A stretch of DNA of 64,000 bases from the NCBI GenBank assembly GCA_013397455.1, contig VYZB01000292.1:156858-220857 (forward strand), given 5' to 3'. Each line of letters begins with the position of its first letter. The first letter of the stretch is position 1. Under the pieces are notes generated by a model. The model was not told the origin of the DNA. It worked only from the letters and a program-made list of their open reading frames with translations, and made no database searches. Source of the DNA: Crotophaga sulcirostris. Lineage: Eukaryota; Chordata; Aves; Cuculiformes; Crotophagidae. Positions 46,757 to 58,800 of this stretch are shown piece after piece. Position numbers and translations under genes: made by a program.

Positions 46757-47643
46757 AGTTTATCGTGCCATGATCTATTCTGTGATCATGTCTCAGCAAG
46801 CAGTGATGTTTCCCGCATACCTGTCTTCTCTGAATGTCTGAAGACGCTGACATAAGCAGAGTTTTCTCTGTTTCTTGTCATCCATCTGCTCACACCGCTA
46901 TTCACTCATAATGACAAAATTCTCTGGGGATTACGAAACAGCAATAAATAAAGAAAACACATTCAGCTAAAAAAAAATAAAATAGTATTTCTACCAGCTT
47001 CCTGATACAACGTCAGAGGCTGAGGGGTAGGACATACATCAGACTTAATAGAGTGCCATGATACAGCCCCCTCCCAGATCTACCACACCAGCCCACCTTT
47101 AGATGCAGTGCCAGGTCCTCAGCTGATGAAGCCCAACACAGCTTTACTCTATCAACCAAATGCGAATGCGTTTTAAAAACATTTGATAATTCTTTAGAGG
47201 GAATAGCCAGATTAGGAGCCCAAGGACAGCCCTTCAGCTGATGCAAAGCAAGAGAGACCAATGGAGCTGTGTTGGTTCAGAGCAGGAAACTCACTCAAAT
47301 TTTAAACTTAGTTTGAAATAAAAACACCAGCTTTGCTATTCAGCAGTTTCATTTTCCTGCCTCCATATACTGCCCAGACTGACAGCTGAGTGCTGGGGTG
47401 AACACGCAGAGCATCTCATTGCCATACAGGTGTTTGTACTAACAGTAAAACCTCGCCCTTTACTTTTCAACAGTCCACATGGAAAGAAATTCTCCCTTGG
47501 TTGTTTCCTTCTCATCCTGACACTCTATGGCTGATTCTTCAGCAGAAAGAAGTTATATGCCTAAGCAAAAATATTTGTTTGTGCTCGACAAAAGCTAATT
47601 TTCTCACTCATCTTCTGATTTTCCAGTTCCTTGTTTTCGTACA
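46757..47643. other. Unique non-coding DNA
   Basis: I recognise nothing. An A-run with AATAAAATAG at 46971-46986 is simple sequence. Confidence 0.6.
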
Positions 47644-47678
47644 GCCATAGAATGGTTTGGGTCAGAAGGGACCTTTTA
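47644..47678 (-). mobile_element. Tiny CR1 3'-end scrap
   Basis: CCATAGAATGGTTTGGGTCA followed by GAAGGGACCTTTTA equals the last 35 bases or so of a reversed CR1. It is so short that I cannot tell a very truncated insertion from the remnant of a longer one. The motif itself is distinctive. Confidence 0.75.
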
Positions 47679-48269
47679 GACAATTCCTTACACTTCTTAG
47701 TGTATGCAACTCCAATCATCCCTCCCATGCAAATTCAGGAGACACGGGTGCATCAAAAGGAAAAAATAAACCACAATATCACCCACATGTCTAGTGGGCA
47801 AACCAATTCAGATTTCAAGGTTCTTTTTTCCTCTGCTGTTAACCTACTCTGTGACATCTAAAGAAGTCACTTCATCTGCTTCTGCCTTCCCTCACCTTTC
47901 TGAGAATCTGTAAACATGCTGCACTTGGAAATCTTGGTAGAGTGAGCTCACACCAGTGTCAAGCAACATTAATTGTTGTTCATCTTCATCAAAAGATGAT
48001 GTAGTGTTTAATCAGCAAATGTCCCCATTTGAGCTCTCCAGGCGAAAAATGATACGCAAGTGCAAAGTGTTTTTTAAAAATACTGGACATACATTTTATA
48101 AATAATAAAAGAGGAGAAACTTCCATTTTAGCCTTTGCCTGTTTCTCTGGCTATCCCCACTGCCCTTGCTCCTGCTCACTCTGCAGAGCTGTATAGAAAA
48201 TCAGAATCCAATCTCAGCAAATCCTATTGACTGTCTCCTGTCACTCACCTGATTAAAGCGTCCACTTAT

Positions 48270-48560
48270 ATCCAAATGGTTAGAGCCATGACTCTGAGCC
48301 ATTCATAAAACTTGTATTGAAGGATTAGCTTTCACAAACTTTGCCTTAATGATTATGCATTCTATTGATCAGCAGAGGGAACTATAAAAATTGACACCAG
48401 AATAAACTTTGAAGGACTGCTCTCGCTCAGTAGAACTAAGATCAATTTGAATCGACCAGGATGATAGGGAAGGGGCTAAAACCAGCCTCTCTCCATTAGC
48501 TGGGTGTAATCCTGATTAGCTAAATGTTTAAGTTTTTTTCTATCTGTCTCTATTTGACTT
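48270..48560. promoter_or_regulatory. Candidate conserved non-coding element
   Basis: This non-repetitive A/T-rich block has a dense series of homeodomain/POU-like cores: CCTTAATGATTATGCATTC, TATTGATCAG, CCATTAGCTGG and CTGATTAGCTAAATG. No coding signal is present. The enhancer role is inferred only from motif density. Confidence 0.22.
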
Positions 48561-51500
48561 ATGAAATCCAACAGCATCTTAGTGCGATGCAGATTATCAG
48601 GCCTTGAGGTTAACTCTCTCAGCTGCATCTATGTATGTTCATTCCACCTTTGCTCCACAGATAAGCCCTCATTCATGACTACTTTGATGTCCAGATTTTC
48701 TTATCCCTGTTCCCCACTTTCAAACAATCCAACAAACCACAGTGATTATTTTGTTCATGGAGAGAGCACATATTAGTCACTGATAACAAAAAGGAAACAG
48801 CATGTTAATGTGACATTCATTTCTAAGGCCAAGGAGGAATTCTTTGGTTTTTACTCTTGGAATTCTTTCTCAAAACTTTTTGGGACAGCATATGTATACA
48901 TTCAGATATTCAGCTCTCGCTAGCCTGCCTGAAATAGGAAATTACTTAAGAGAGATATGCCCAAAATTTTGACTGCTTTTCTAAATGTTGCACTTGCTTT
49001 AACGGAAGAAAAAAAATGTCTTCTGTCTATAAAGCCTGCCTCTCAAATCTTTAGACCATCTTGGCTATAACAGTAATAATTATTTCATTGCATTTAGGTG
49101 CGCAATCTTCTGAGCAGAGTGTTCTCCAGCTTCCAGCTGGAACTTATAAACATGAATACAACTGTCTTTCAAAGGACAACTGCAGGTAAACTGAGGATAC
49201 CCATTTCCATTTCCTCATATTCATTATATTTTACTGCCTCATTACAGTCATTGAAAAGTCATTTCAACAGTCATGACCAATTCATCCCGGCTGACCCTTC
49301 AGCATTGCCAGTTTGTGGTACTGAAGCTGAAATAGCAGCTCTAAAGGTTAGTACATGTATCTTCCAGTTCCAGTGCAGGCAGAGGAAGGACAGTAGGAGC
49401 TTCCTGAGAGATTTTGCAAGAGCAGCATCCAGAACTTGGCTAAAAACTCCCCATGACTAGCTGTCCTATTCCAAGCAGTATGGATAAGATCCAGTCTAGG
49501 GAAGCAGCTGTTTCCAGTCACAGAATGGACCTTATCTAGCACCCAACCTTCACGGCTGTTGGAGTCCAGCTCAAGTTTACATTATGCTGAGATATTTTCC
49601 CAGCTTCAGTTCCAAGTGGTCATTGAAATCTAGTTCTCCTTACTGTGAGATGACTCACAGAACAAGTGCTCCGTTTTCTCTTGTTTGACAGCCCTACAAA
49701 TATTCTCATACAGGATCCTAGACCATTGGGCTAGTCTGAGTGGAGAGGGCATCAACAGAGAACTGTGAATGAACTAATAACAACGACCAATTTCAAGAAG
49801 ATTCAATAACATCAATGACTAAGAAAGAATTTTCCATAAAAACGTTTCTTGGACTACAGGAATTAGGTAACTGTGTGTGACTGAGCAGGATTCATCTCAG
49901 TTAATTTTAATAGTCAGAAAATGAGGTCTAGCCAAGATAATCCCGAAGCTCTTTGGTGAGACAATGGCACAGGCATCTCCCTAACATAACGCAACCCATC
50001 TGTTCTAGACACCTTTTAGATGGTGAAACGGCTCACCGCCTAACTAGTGTATGCTAGACACCACCTCTGGGTAACAGGTATGGCATCTGCATGGATCAAG
50101 GATGAAGAAAAAAGTATGGTCAAAGCCAGCATACAGAGTCCCTGTGATGAACAGAGACAGCATTCAGAAATCATTCTCAGATGTCTCCAAAGACACAGGC
50201 TCAACAAGAGTCCAAATGCTGTACTCAGGAAAAATTTGTTCTGCCCAAAAGATAGAGTTGGAAGTAAAACTGATAATGTGAAAGAGCAGACTGCTGTAGC
50301 TTAAAGCAAAACCATGGGTGGATCAGGCTGACCAGAAGCTACAGCTGAACATATTCAAATCAGCAGCTAAAGGCTCCAAAGGTGTGACAATTAACTGTTA
50401 TAGCAAACTGCTAGGAAATGTTGTGCATTGCATACTTTTGGAAGTTTGGACACTTCTCTGGAAGATGTGTCAGTCATCTCTAACTCAGTGGATTCAAATG
50501 GACTTGCTTCATTTGCAGAAGAATTCAGACTACATGACACATCCTTTGACCTCACAGGGTTTGAATCTATGAAAAGAGGCTTATTTCCATGGTTGGAACA
50601 GAAAAGCCAAGTAAGAAAAGGCATCCTCTGATATATGCAATTTAAATAAAGACATAAAAAATGTTATACAACATTTAAAAATAACAAGAGCTACCACGAA
50701 TATAAATATGCACAGAATTAACTTCAAGCAAGTGGCAAGTGAAGATCAAGTCAGTGTCTTTTAATTACACCCTTTGAATGTTATTTATTTAAATAAGTGT
50801 CAGCCAGTGTTTGTTCTACTCCCAGAGTTTTCTCACAGTTTCTAAAAGCTCTCCAAGTGATGACTTTAGAGGGGATGACATTCCCATTCAGATTGGAGGC
50901 TTGAAAGAATATATGGAAAATCATTAAGTTTTGCAGCAGACCACAGAAATGGATCTATGGTTGAACTTAAAAAAGTAATAATAAAAGAAATTACTAACAG
51001 AAATTATCTGTAATGGATGCAAGTTGAGTAAAAATGAGTTAATTGCTGATCCAGGGAAAATAAAGACAATAGCTGTAGTGTTCACACAGCAAAGCAGATA
51101 GAGATATATAGGAACAATAAACTGATTTGGCAAAACTCATTCCAAATCTATACCTGATCAATAAGTCCTTGTGGAAATCATTGGAATATGATGTTGCTGG
51201 CATTCAGTAAAAAGACATCAATAGATATCTAAGTGGTTAAAATCATTTATTAACAACGTAGGTTTAAAAAATTATGACATGAGTAAGTTGACTGCATTGG
51301 AAGCACTGCTGCATGCTGGCACCAAGTACCTGTCAGACTTTTAGAGGAGCTTCCCACAGAGAATCTTGTCTGAGCTTAATACAATCCTAGAAATGGCATG
51401 GAAGCAAGCTGACATGGCAGCAGATGTCACTGTGCCTGGGTATTGTCTCTGGCCTATTTGTCAGTAAGAAATAAGAAGGAAGAGCTCCAGGGTATGAGTT

Positions 51501-52439
51501 CTATGGGAAAGCAGATAATGTAGATGCAAAATTCCTTCTAAAACCAAATGGCAGCTCTGCTTCTAGCAACCTCAAGGGTTCTCAAACTTTGAACTCCAAC
51601 CACATTTTCTGTTTCGAATTTTTCCTTGGCTGTTCCCTCCTCACCACACCTCAAACAACTGGAAAAATACCCATCCAATAAAGAGCCAAAGTGGTGAACA
51701 CTGAACTAAGTGGTAAGTGAACCCCTCCAGACCCTTATCAACACCACTGAATCATTGCAACCAAGAAAAAAAGTTGTTGGGGAACGACTGCAAGGAGAGG
51801 CTGCATTTGAGCTTTTGGGACATCAGCAGAGAGTGGGATGAATATTTATCCTTCTAAAGGGCAACAAGGAAAAAAAAAAGTACATTCCCTTTGCAGTTGC
51901 CAGTGATAATGGATGCTGTGTGAGCTAAAAACCCAGCAGTTAAAAGCTACATTTATTATCACTCTATCTCACACCAGCAAATTTATGATCCCTTCCAGAC
52001 CTAAAACATCAAAGCTGAGTAGGAGTCAGAGCCTTTGCAGACTGTTAGTTTTTTTCTTCTTCTTTTCACATAGATTGCTTTATTTATTTTTTAAAAGGAG
52101 GTGGGTATTAAAACCAAAATCTGACCTTTGATCCCCTGAGGCAACTCATTACTTACAAGGGCAAATAGGGAGCTGAAAGTTTTTCCTGCATGAAACCGTA
52201 AATAATTCTTACATACATCCACAAATCACTCTAGGTTGGTAAAGTAAATAGTAATTGGTGGGTTTCTCCCTAGGGGCAGGTCTGGAGGGCTTGTAGATTA
52301 GAGTTAGGGAGTTTTTGTTTAAAAAAAACTTTAAAAACCATGTTCCTCTCAGCCCAGTGCTCCAGATGCTCAGGTAACATGTGAAGGTTTCGAGGTATGT
52401 GCGCAATAGGGTTGTGGGGAGGGGAAAGCTTTGCTGTTT

Positions 52440-52800
52440 TCCTTATGTTTAGTCATTTCACATGTTGGAATTAAAGAGATTCACAACTTTGGGGCAGAGG
52501 GGAGTACTTAAAAAAATAAATGCCATATATATACAAAAGCCTTTTCCATGTATTATCAACAAGGTTTAAAGAAGGGGCCTTATTCACACCTCCTCCTCTG
52601 GCTCCACTGATTATTGTAAGAAGCAGTAGACAATTGCCTTCCTGCCTCTTTTCTTAATGTGTTGCTACAGTTATGCATGGCGCATACAGAGCATAAAAAT
52701 GGTTAAAATTTTTCAACCCAGTTTATTAAAAGTAAACTGATGCTCAATTTGTTTTACCTTTGTAATCCTGTATGTAAACTGCAGTAGTTCAGGACTAGTT
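52440..52800. promoter_or_regulatory. Candidate conserved non-coding element
   Basis: This non-repetitive block includes CATATATATACAAAAG, GTTTAAAGAAGGGGCC, CCACTGATTATTGTAAG and CAGTTATGCATGGCGC. Composition and motif variety resemble vertebrate conserved elements. Conservation cannot be judged here. Confidence 0.2.
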
Positions 52801-53711
52801 TCACTGTTAAAGTTCACCCAAAGCATCTGAAGCCTACCTGCAACCATCACCGTTTCAGCTGTTATCAGAATGATTTTACTCAATAACAGTCACACAGAAA
52901 TATCTAAATAAAATACCCATATTTGTTACTGGAAGAACACAGTTATTGTATAATCAAGTGAGAAAGTACACCAGTATTATCACCACTGGCTGAAATCTTT
53001 CCAATCAGACCTGCGTGTCATCAGAACAGGACTGCCCAGTGGTGCACCAGCACAGTGCACTGATTTCCTCTGCTGGAAAAGCATTTACGAGTGTGCTGAT
53101 AGCATGCCAAAGAAAGTCATCAAATGCAGAGTGGCCCTGCACAAAACACAGTAATCCCAGAAAAATGGATGTGGAGCTCTTACACTGATGAGCGAGTTCA
53201 GAGTCCTGAGGATAGAGAGAAAAGGGAGTAGAAAACTGGGTGTTTAGTAATGTAACTGACATATTTCTACCTATGTGGACTGACTACAATCATTTGCAAG
53301 GAGGAAACTGGTCCCAAGCCTGGTTCCATTTCCAAGAAAAACAACAGGTCATAAATCTGTATTTAATAATTGAAACAAATGGCCTGACTCTCAGCCAGAC
53401 TGAGCACAACGCATTGAAGAAACCAACAGTATTGATTAAGACGTGGGACTTCTCTACCTGGCCTCTGACTTCTTTGAAAAAGAAAAGTCCAAAGCCACAG
53501 GGAGCTTCATCTTGGACAAGATTATGCTTGAGATTTCTTATTTTTACTTTCCAGCCTCCATAAGTCCCAAGATCTAAGACCAGCTGCACTCTGCAGCACA
53601 AGCCAAAAGAGCTGCTGGAGACTCCACTGAGGACCCAGAAGATGCTACAATAAAATATGCAGGAGTTGCAGTACCTTCTTCAAATACAGCCTCTTTCATT
53701 ACATACCCTGT

Positions 53712-54174
53712 ATCATAGAATCATAGAAGGTTTGGGTTGGAAGGGGCCTTAAAGTATACCCAGTTCAAACCACCCTGCCATGGGCAGGGACACTTCCCAC
53801 TGGATCAGGGTGCTCAAAGCCCCATCCAGCCTGGCCTTGAACACCTCCAGGGATGGGGCAGCCACCACCACTCTGGGCACCCTGTGCCAGGGCCTCCTCA
53901 CTCTCACAGCAAAACATTTCTTCCTAAGATCTCATCCAAATGTCTCCTCTTTCAGGTTCAAACCAGTCCCCCTCATCCTATCCCTGCACTCCTTGATCAA
54001 GAGCCCCCCCCCAGCTTTCCTGTAGTCCCTTTCAGCACTGGGGGGCTTCTCGAAGGTCTCCCCAAAGCTTTCTTTTCTCCAGGCTGAACAACCCCAACTC
54101 TCTCATCCTGTCCTTGTATGGGAGGTGCTCCAGCCCTTGGATCATCTTTGTAGCCTTCTCTGGACTCATTCTAA
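53712..54174 (-). mobile_element. CR1 LINE 3' fragment (type A), about 460 bp
   Basis: The plus strand reads TATCATAGAATCATAGAAGG, GGTTGGAAGGGGCCTTAAAG, CATGGGCAGGGACACTTCCC and CTGGATCAGGGTGCTCAAAG. It continues CCTTGAACACCTCCAGGGAT, GCACCCTGTGCCAGGGCCTC, TTCTTCCTAAGATCTCATCC, CCCTCATCCTATCCCTGCAC, TTTCTCCAGGCTGAACAACC and GAGGTGCTCCAGCCCTTGGA. It is a minus-strand, type A copy and one of the two longest here. Its 5' truncation lies at a (TA)n tract (54174-54188). Open frames over it (53737-54087, 53780-54025, 54032-54412) are artefacts of the repeat. Confidence 0.96.
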
Positions 54175-54188
54175 CATATATATATATA
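54174..54188. repeat. (TA)n microsatellite at CR1 5' junction
   Basis: CATATATATATATAAT lies directly at the truncated 5' side of the CR1 copy. It may be target-site sequence or may have arisen at the junction. Confidence 0.7.
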
Positions 54189-54521
54189 ATTGCAATTACT
54201 TGCACTACTGAAACTCTGAGGAGCAGGAACACTTGGTGTTCCCACCTCTCCAACCTACAGCACTCCCCCGGATTTACACCCTGGGGTGGGAGTGGCAAAG
54301 CCACAAATGAAGCTGGTCCTGAACTGCTGCAGTTTACATACAGGATTACTAAGGTAAAACAAATTGAGCATGGGTTTACTTTTAATAAACCTGGTTGAAA
54401 AATACCATCCATTCAGAGTGTGCTTCACGAGGACTTCAGTCATTTCTCCTGAAATAATGGCAATCCAGGCTTTTATTTTTTAAGTATGCAGCAATAAAGT
54501 GATTTATTTTCAATCCCCCAG
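54189..54521. other. Unique spacer between CR1 and fossil SINE
   Basis: Some 330 bases with no recognised gene or repeat. Confidence 0.55.
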
Positions 54522-54681
54522 TGAATCCGGAAGTTGTTCCTATTCCCAGGATGGGAACAGAGACACAGGAAGATAAAACACCCAAATATCACACTAGAAG
54601 CCTTTGGCAGAGTAGGAAACTGAACTCACCCCTCATTTCTGCAACGTAGTTCAGCTTCTTAAACATCAGATCATCATTCCA
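54522..54681 (-). repeat. Fossil tRNA-headed MIR-like SINE
   Basis: The plus strand gives CCTATTCCCAGGATGGGAAC, AGAGACACAGGAAGATAAAA, CACCCAAATATCACACTAGA and TTTGGCAGAGTAGGAAACTG, then AACTCACCCCTCATTTCTGC and CAGCTTCTTAAACATCAGAT. Read on the minus strand this is a degraded tRNA-like head (box A-like TGATCTGATGTTTAAG, box B-like GAGTTCAGTTTCC). The MIR-type body follows (CTCTGCC, TGTGA...TTGGG, CCTGTGTCTCTGTTCCCATCC). The match runs collinearly over about 150 bases. The box sequences are mutated and transcription is not expected. It sits between two minus-strand CR1 copies. Confidence 0.65.
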
Positions 54682-55652
54682 GCCCTCACGTGATGTGCAG
54701 ACACGACGCCTTCTGTGGGGCTCGAGAGTACGAAGGCAGCAGCCAGTAAAAGATTCCTGCTGGCCCAGACTCAGATCCTGTCTGGACTGAGGGAACAGGT
54801 TTCTGGTTTCAAAAGGAGCTGAGCTGAAGTTGCTTTCCATCAGTTGCAACCTTTTTAACAAAACAAAGATATTTTTCTCCAGCAAGTAAAGCCATAAATC
54901 AGAACATCTCCTGAGGTTCTAATTTTTTCCCTCCCTTTTTCCCTAGTTAGCGTGCCCTCCCTCCCCTTTCCATCCCTCCAGACTTACTTCATAAACATTA
55001 GCTTTCAAGCATCTCTTCCCCCAGAGGACATATCATAAACATCATGTTAAATATTTAGAACAGGAAACCACCTCACTTTTCCAGCTACATAAAAACTATC
55101 TTGGGAGGGTACATTTTCTGTTCTTATGCCTTTTATTTATTTATTTCCTAGCACAGATCATTTCAATAATCAGTACATTTGCCAGGGACGTTTGACAAGT
55201 GTTAAAAAGCCTCCCTGAACCTGGGCAAAGGAAAATGCTACCAGACACTTCAGGGACAGCGAGTGTGTCTCCAAAGCATCCTCCTCCTTGTGGTACTTTG
55301 GCAGATCCTGGATAGTCACTGGTGTAACTACAGAGGGACTCAACTAAAACTAAGGCCACTTTGCAGCACTTCCAGCATCGACTTTAATGTCCAGCTTCCA
55401 GTTTGCGGATCTTAACTTTCCTGAGTGTCCCCAGGAACCACTAAGTTCCCATACAGCAAATATGTTTAATAATGGTCAATAATTTAAAACCACCAAGTAC
55501 CCCTCCTGCTCAGTTGTAAACACTGGCCATTCCAGGCTGGAGTCAAAGCTATATGGCACAAAAGCCTTTTTGATAGCCTCTCCTGTGAAATGCCCCATGC
55601 CCTCACCATGTCTGGATTTTTTTATCCAAGGCAAAGGGGCCAGTCCCAGTTT
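54682..55652. other. Unique non-coding DNA
   Basis: It contains a small CpG cluster (54687-54731: CACGTG, ACACGACGCC, CTCGAG, TACGAAGG) and a pyrimidine-rich stretch (54923-54975). No gene is supported. Confidence 0.5.
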
Positions 55653-55862
55653 CAGAATCATAGAATCACTTAGTTGGAAAAGACCTTTGAGATCATCGAG
55701 TCCAACTGTACCTGTCCACTACTAAACCAGATCTCTGAGCACTTCATCTGCTTGTCTGTTAAATCTCTCCAGGGATGGTGACTCCACCACTTCCCTTGGT
55801 GGCCTCTGCCACTGCCTGCTCACCCTTTCCATGTAGCATTTTTTCCTGAGGCTGTCCCCTCC
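55653..55862 (-). mobile_element. CR1 LINE 3' fragment (type B)
   Basis: The plus strand reads CAGAATCATAGAATCACTTA, GTTGGAAAAGACCTTTGAGA, TCATCGAGTCCAACTGTACC, CTACTAAACCAGATCTCTGA, CTCCAGGGATGGTGACTCCA and TTTTTTCCTGAGGCTGTCCC. It is a minus-strand type B tail of about 210 bases that loses similarity at its 5' side near 55862. The AAAAGACCTTTGAGATCATC block is the type B diagnostic. Confidence 0.94.
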
Positions 55863-58800
55863 TCATCTGCACTGCTCCTCCATCCCTTTCCTCCCGCACA
55901 CATCCAGGGCAGCACCTCAGCACCACAGTCACTGGCTGTGGAAAACAGCCGACTCCTTCCTTTTCAGAGAAAAGGCAAGATGGACAGACATCACAGGGGA
56001 ACTGGGACAGAGCACAGCCTGCTGCATTGTGCTGGCCTGGACCATATGCTCGTTGGGACAGGGACTCTGCCACCCTGCCATGGCAGTGCCTGCAGCAGGG
56101 ACCTTCTGTGGCAGTGCTGCCCTGACACACACACCGTCACTGAGTACAGCCAGGATCTTCAACATCCATGGTTTCAGTTATCCCAAGTCTTTATACTCTT
56201 GTGAGATTTCACAAAACTAAGCCAGTGGATATGTGCTTCTCCCAAACAGTGTGACCCTGTGGCCATGCCCACCACATCATCCAGCATTTTGTCCAGTCCC
56301 TTTGAAAATTTCCAAATAGTACACTGAATCCTTCAAGCAGGCAAACCCATACTCAGAAAAACCTCCTTTTCACATCTCGTCACTGTTCCCAGCTGCTCTC
56401 TCAGCCCACTCTTCATTGCTCTTGTCTGGTTTGTGTGTATGCCCATCAGGTGCTGGCCTCCTGCTCTATCCACAGTCCACATTGTTCATCTAAACTAAAT
56501 TTACTGAACTCAAAACCTTTCCCCATAAGCTGGTCTCTGTGGACTTTTAACACAAATTTACTTTCTTCTAAGCTTCCAAATTCTGATAAGAAGCTACACA
56601 AAATAGGATGCAATAGTCCAAGCAGGCACTTAAAGCACCAAAGCCATGGAGAAAAGAAAGCAGCCCCCAAAGTACGTTTTTCTTCCTTAGCACATTGCAG
56701 GGTCACAGTATTTCATTCTCCACCATCACCCCCTTCGTTCTGCCTGGCTGAAACTCAGTTCAGCTTCAGGGGAAGGCAGTGCAACAGTTTGGCAAACTAT
56801 AATGTCCTGCTTCAGTCCTATTTTGAAGATTTAAAAGGTGCAAAGGGCTTGATGTTGGCTTTTCAGATGTGGACAAATCTCACCCATTGTACGTAGGTGA
56901 ATCACATTTTCAATGATGCAAACTGAAAACCCTTGCCAAGTACGCATGCAAGAGAAAGAAAAACAAAGATCATAAAGATTTATAGATTGCTTTAAAATGC
57001 ATTCACCCTAAACCATGAGCTGCTCCTAAAAGCACTACCAACCTGGCTGAAAAGCTGTATATACATGAAGGACTCATTCTGCTGGAACAAGGTTTTTAGC
57101 GAAGATCAACAGAATTAATGACCTAAAAACTTCAGGGTATTAGTTCAGTACCTCACAATAACAATAAAATTAAAAGTTTTATGTCTTTGAATTATATATT
57201 TCAAACGAAGAAGGATATTTTAGGCTGTAAGGACATATGGGACCATTGGGGTTCACTTCTTTATGCTCATGCATAACACATCGCACAGAATTATAGAGAC
57301 CAGTGTCTGTGAGGTCCACAATTCTGGCTACTTCAAAATGTATCACTTCAAAAAGAGAAACCCAGGACTGCAAAACTTAATTTGTGCAGGGGTCTGGACT
57401 TCTAAGCATATTTTAACAAGAGTGTCCGAAATCAAGCTAGCAAAACAGCTGAAAAAATCTCTTTTCAAGAACAAATCCCCTTGCCACAGCCGTAGTGCTT
57501 CCTGCTTTTAGTTAGGCTAAAAATGAGGAGAAATAGCAGTCTCTGCAGCCTTAAAAGCATGCCCACTTCCACCGAGTCAGAAGTGGGATCATGAATAGAA
57601 GTGTGTGAAAACAAAATGGGCAAACATCAAAAAACAACAACAGATCATATTTTGTGATCATTTTGTTTCAGGCAGGAAGGCTGAGGCTGGTTCCAATTTG
57701 AATCTAACCAGTTGGCCAGGCCCTACCTTATATATTATCTTTGGAATGTGAGTCATTTTGTTGGCTTAGTTATTCCTTCTTCTGTAACATGGCACTCCTG
57801 CCTACAGTGGTATGTGGGAGCTATTTTTATTGGGTAGTAGTGAAAGGAAGTGATGGATAGAGCTGATTGGGAATGTTTCAACAAAACAGTTTTTCATTAC
57901 CATTTCCTAGTTGCTTGAACGTGAAGCTGTTCACACCGAAGTGCCTGGTTCCAGATAAGTTTTTTATTTGAAAACAGAACCAGAAAAAAAAAATCAAAAT
58001 AGCCTATTCTAGTGTTTCTAAACAAACAGAAAAAAAAGGCTAAACTGCTTCAGCTAAAATATTTTGGTTTGAAATATGAAAACTAAGTCAAAATGTTATT
58101 GGAGAAAGCCCAGCCAGACCTGACGAAGGAGCCACTCAAGGAATGCAAAGCCAACTCTGTCCCCTACATAAGCATGCACTTGATTTTTTCCTTCAGATTT
58201 TAAGCTCTTGAAAGTTTTCAAGGCTTTGGCATCTCATCTCAATTCAGAGCAGTAGCTCCCTTTTTCATGGCCTCTTTAGGAATTTTAGGAACATCAAAAC
58301 CTTCCACTTTTTCCTTTTGGCAGAACAAGAAAAATGCTGTAAGAGCAAGGACTTAGAAAGGCAGGAACCTTGAAATCTTTCCTGGTCAGGGTCATCTTGG
58401 TACTCCAGCAAGCAGTCCCTGCATGATGTGGTATGGTCAAATGGAGATGGTAAACCACACACTGGAAACCTCCCAGTCCCAGGTGCCCACAAAAGCCAAA
58501 AATTAAAAGGGTGTATCCTCAATGGATGACCAGCCACTCCTGAGACCCTGCCTTTCCCTGTGGGGATTTTGTAACAGCTTTCAAAAGCACAGCCAGCTAC
58601 ATCTTAAGCAAAGCTGGCCAGTGATCTAGGAAACTCTTCAATTATAGATGAGCACCAATAAACAGCCAGTGATTTGCTGGAAATTATGAAGTATAAATAA
58701 TTGAGAAGCAGGGAGTTGGCCCAGAGGTACCCTTCTCTCTTGCTGATTCGTCTTAATGCATTTCCTTGATGCAACTCCCTGCTGTGTACCTAACGCTGTA

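Larger units (their letters stand above)
47679..53711. other. Unique non-coding DNA
   Basis: About 6 kb without a supported gene or clear dispersed repeat, apart from the two candidate regulatory blocks listed separately. The 120-codon frame at 49098-49460 begins at a non-ATG codon and has no domain. A CAGGATCCTA...GACCATTGGG segment (about 49711-49741) may be an old CR1 scrap; see findings. Confidence 0.5.

Noticed and set aside
53737..54412. Several open frames of 81-126 codons on both strands
   Set aside because: They lie mostly inside the CR1 copy at 53712-54174 and reflect its composition.
54637..54719. Minus-strand exon-like segment with acceptor, open frame and GTGAGT donor
   Set aside because: Much of the segment aligns with the tRNA-like head of a MIR-type SINE (54522-54681), which explains the sequence without a gene. 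Exonisation is kept only as a finding.
56435..56896. 153-codon plus-strand open frame
   Set aside because: No domain, and an 86-codon minus-strand frame shares the DNA. Treated as chance.
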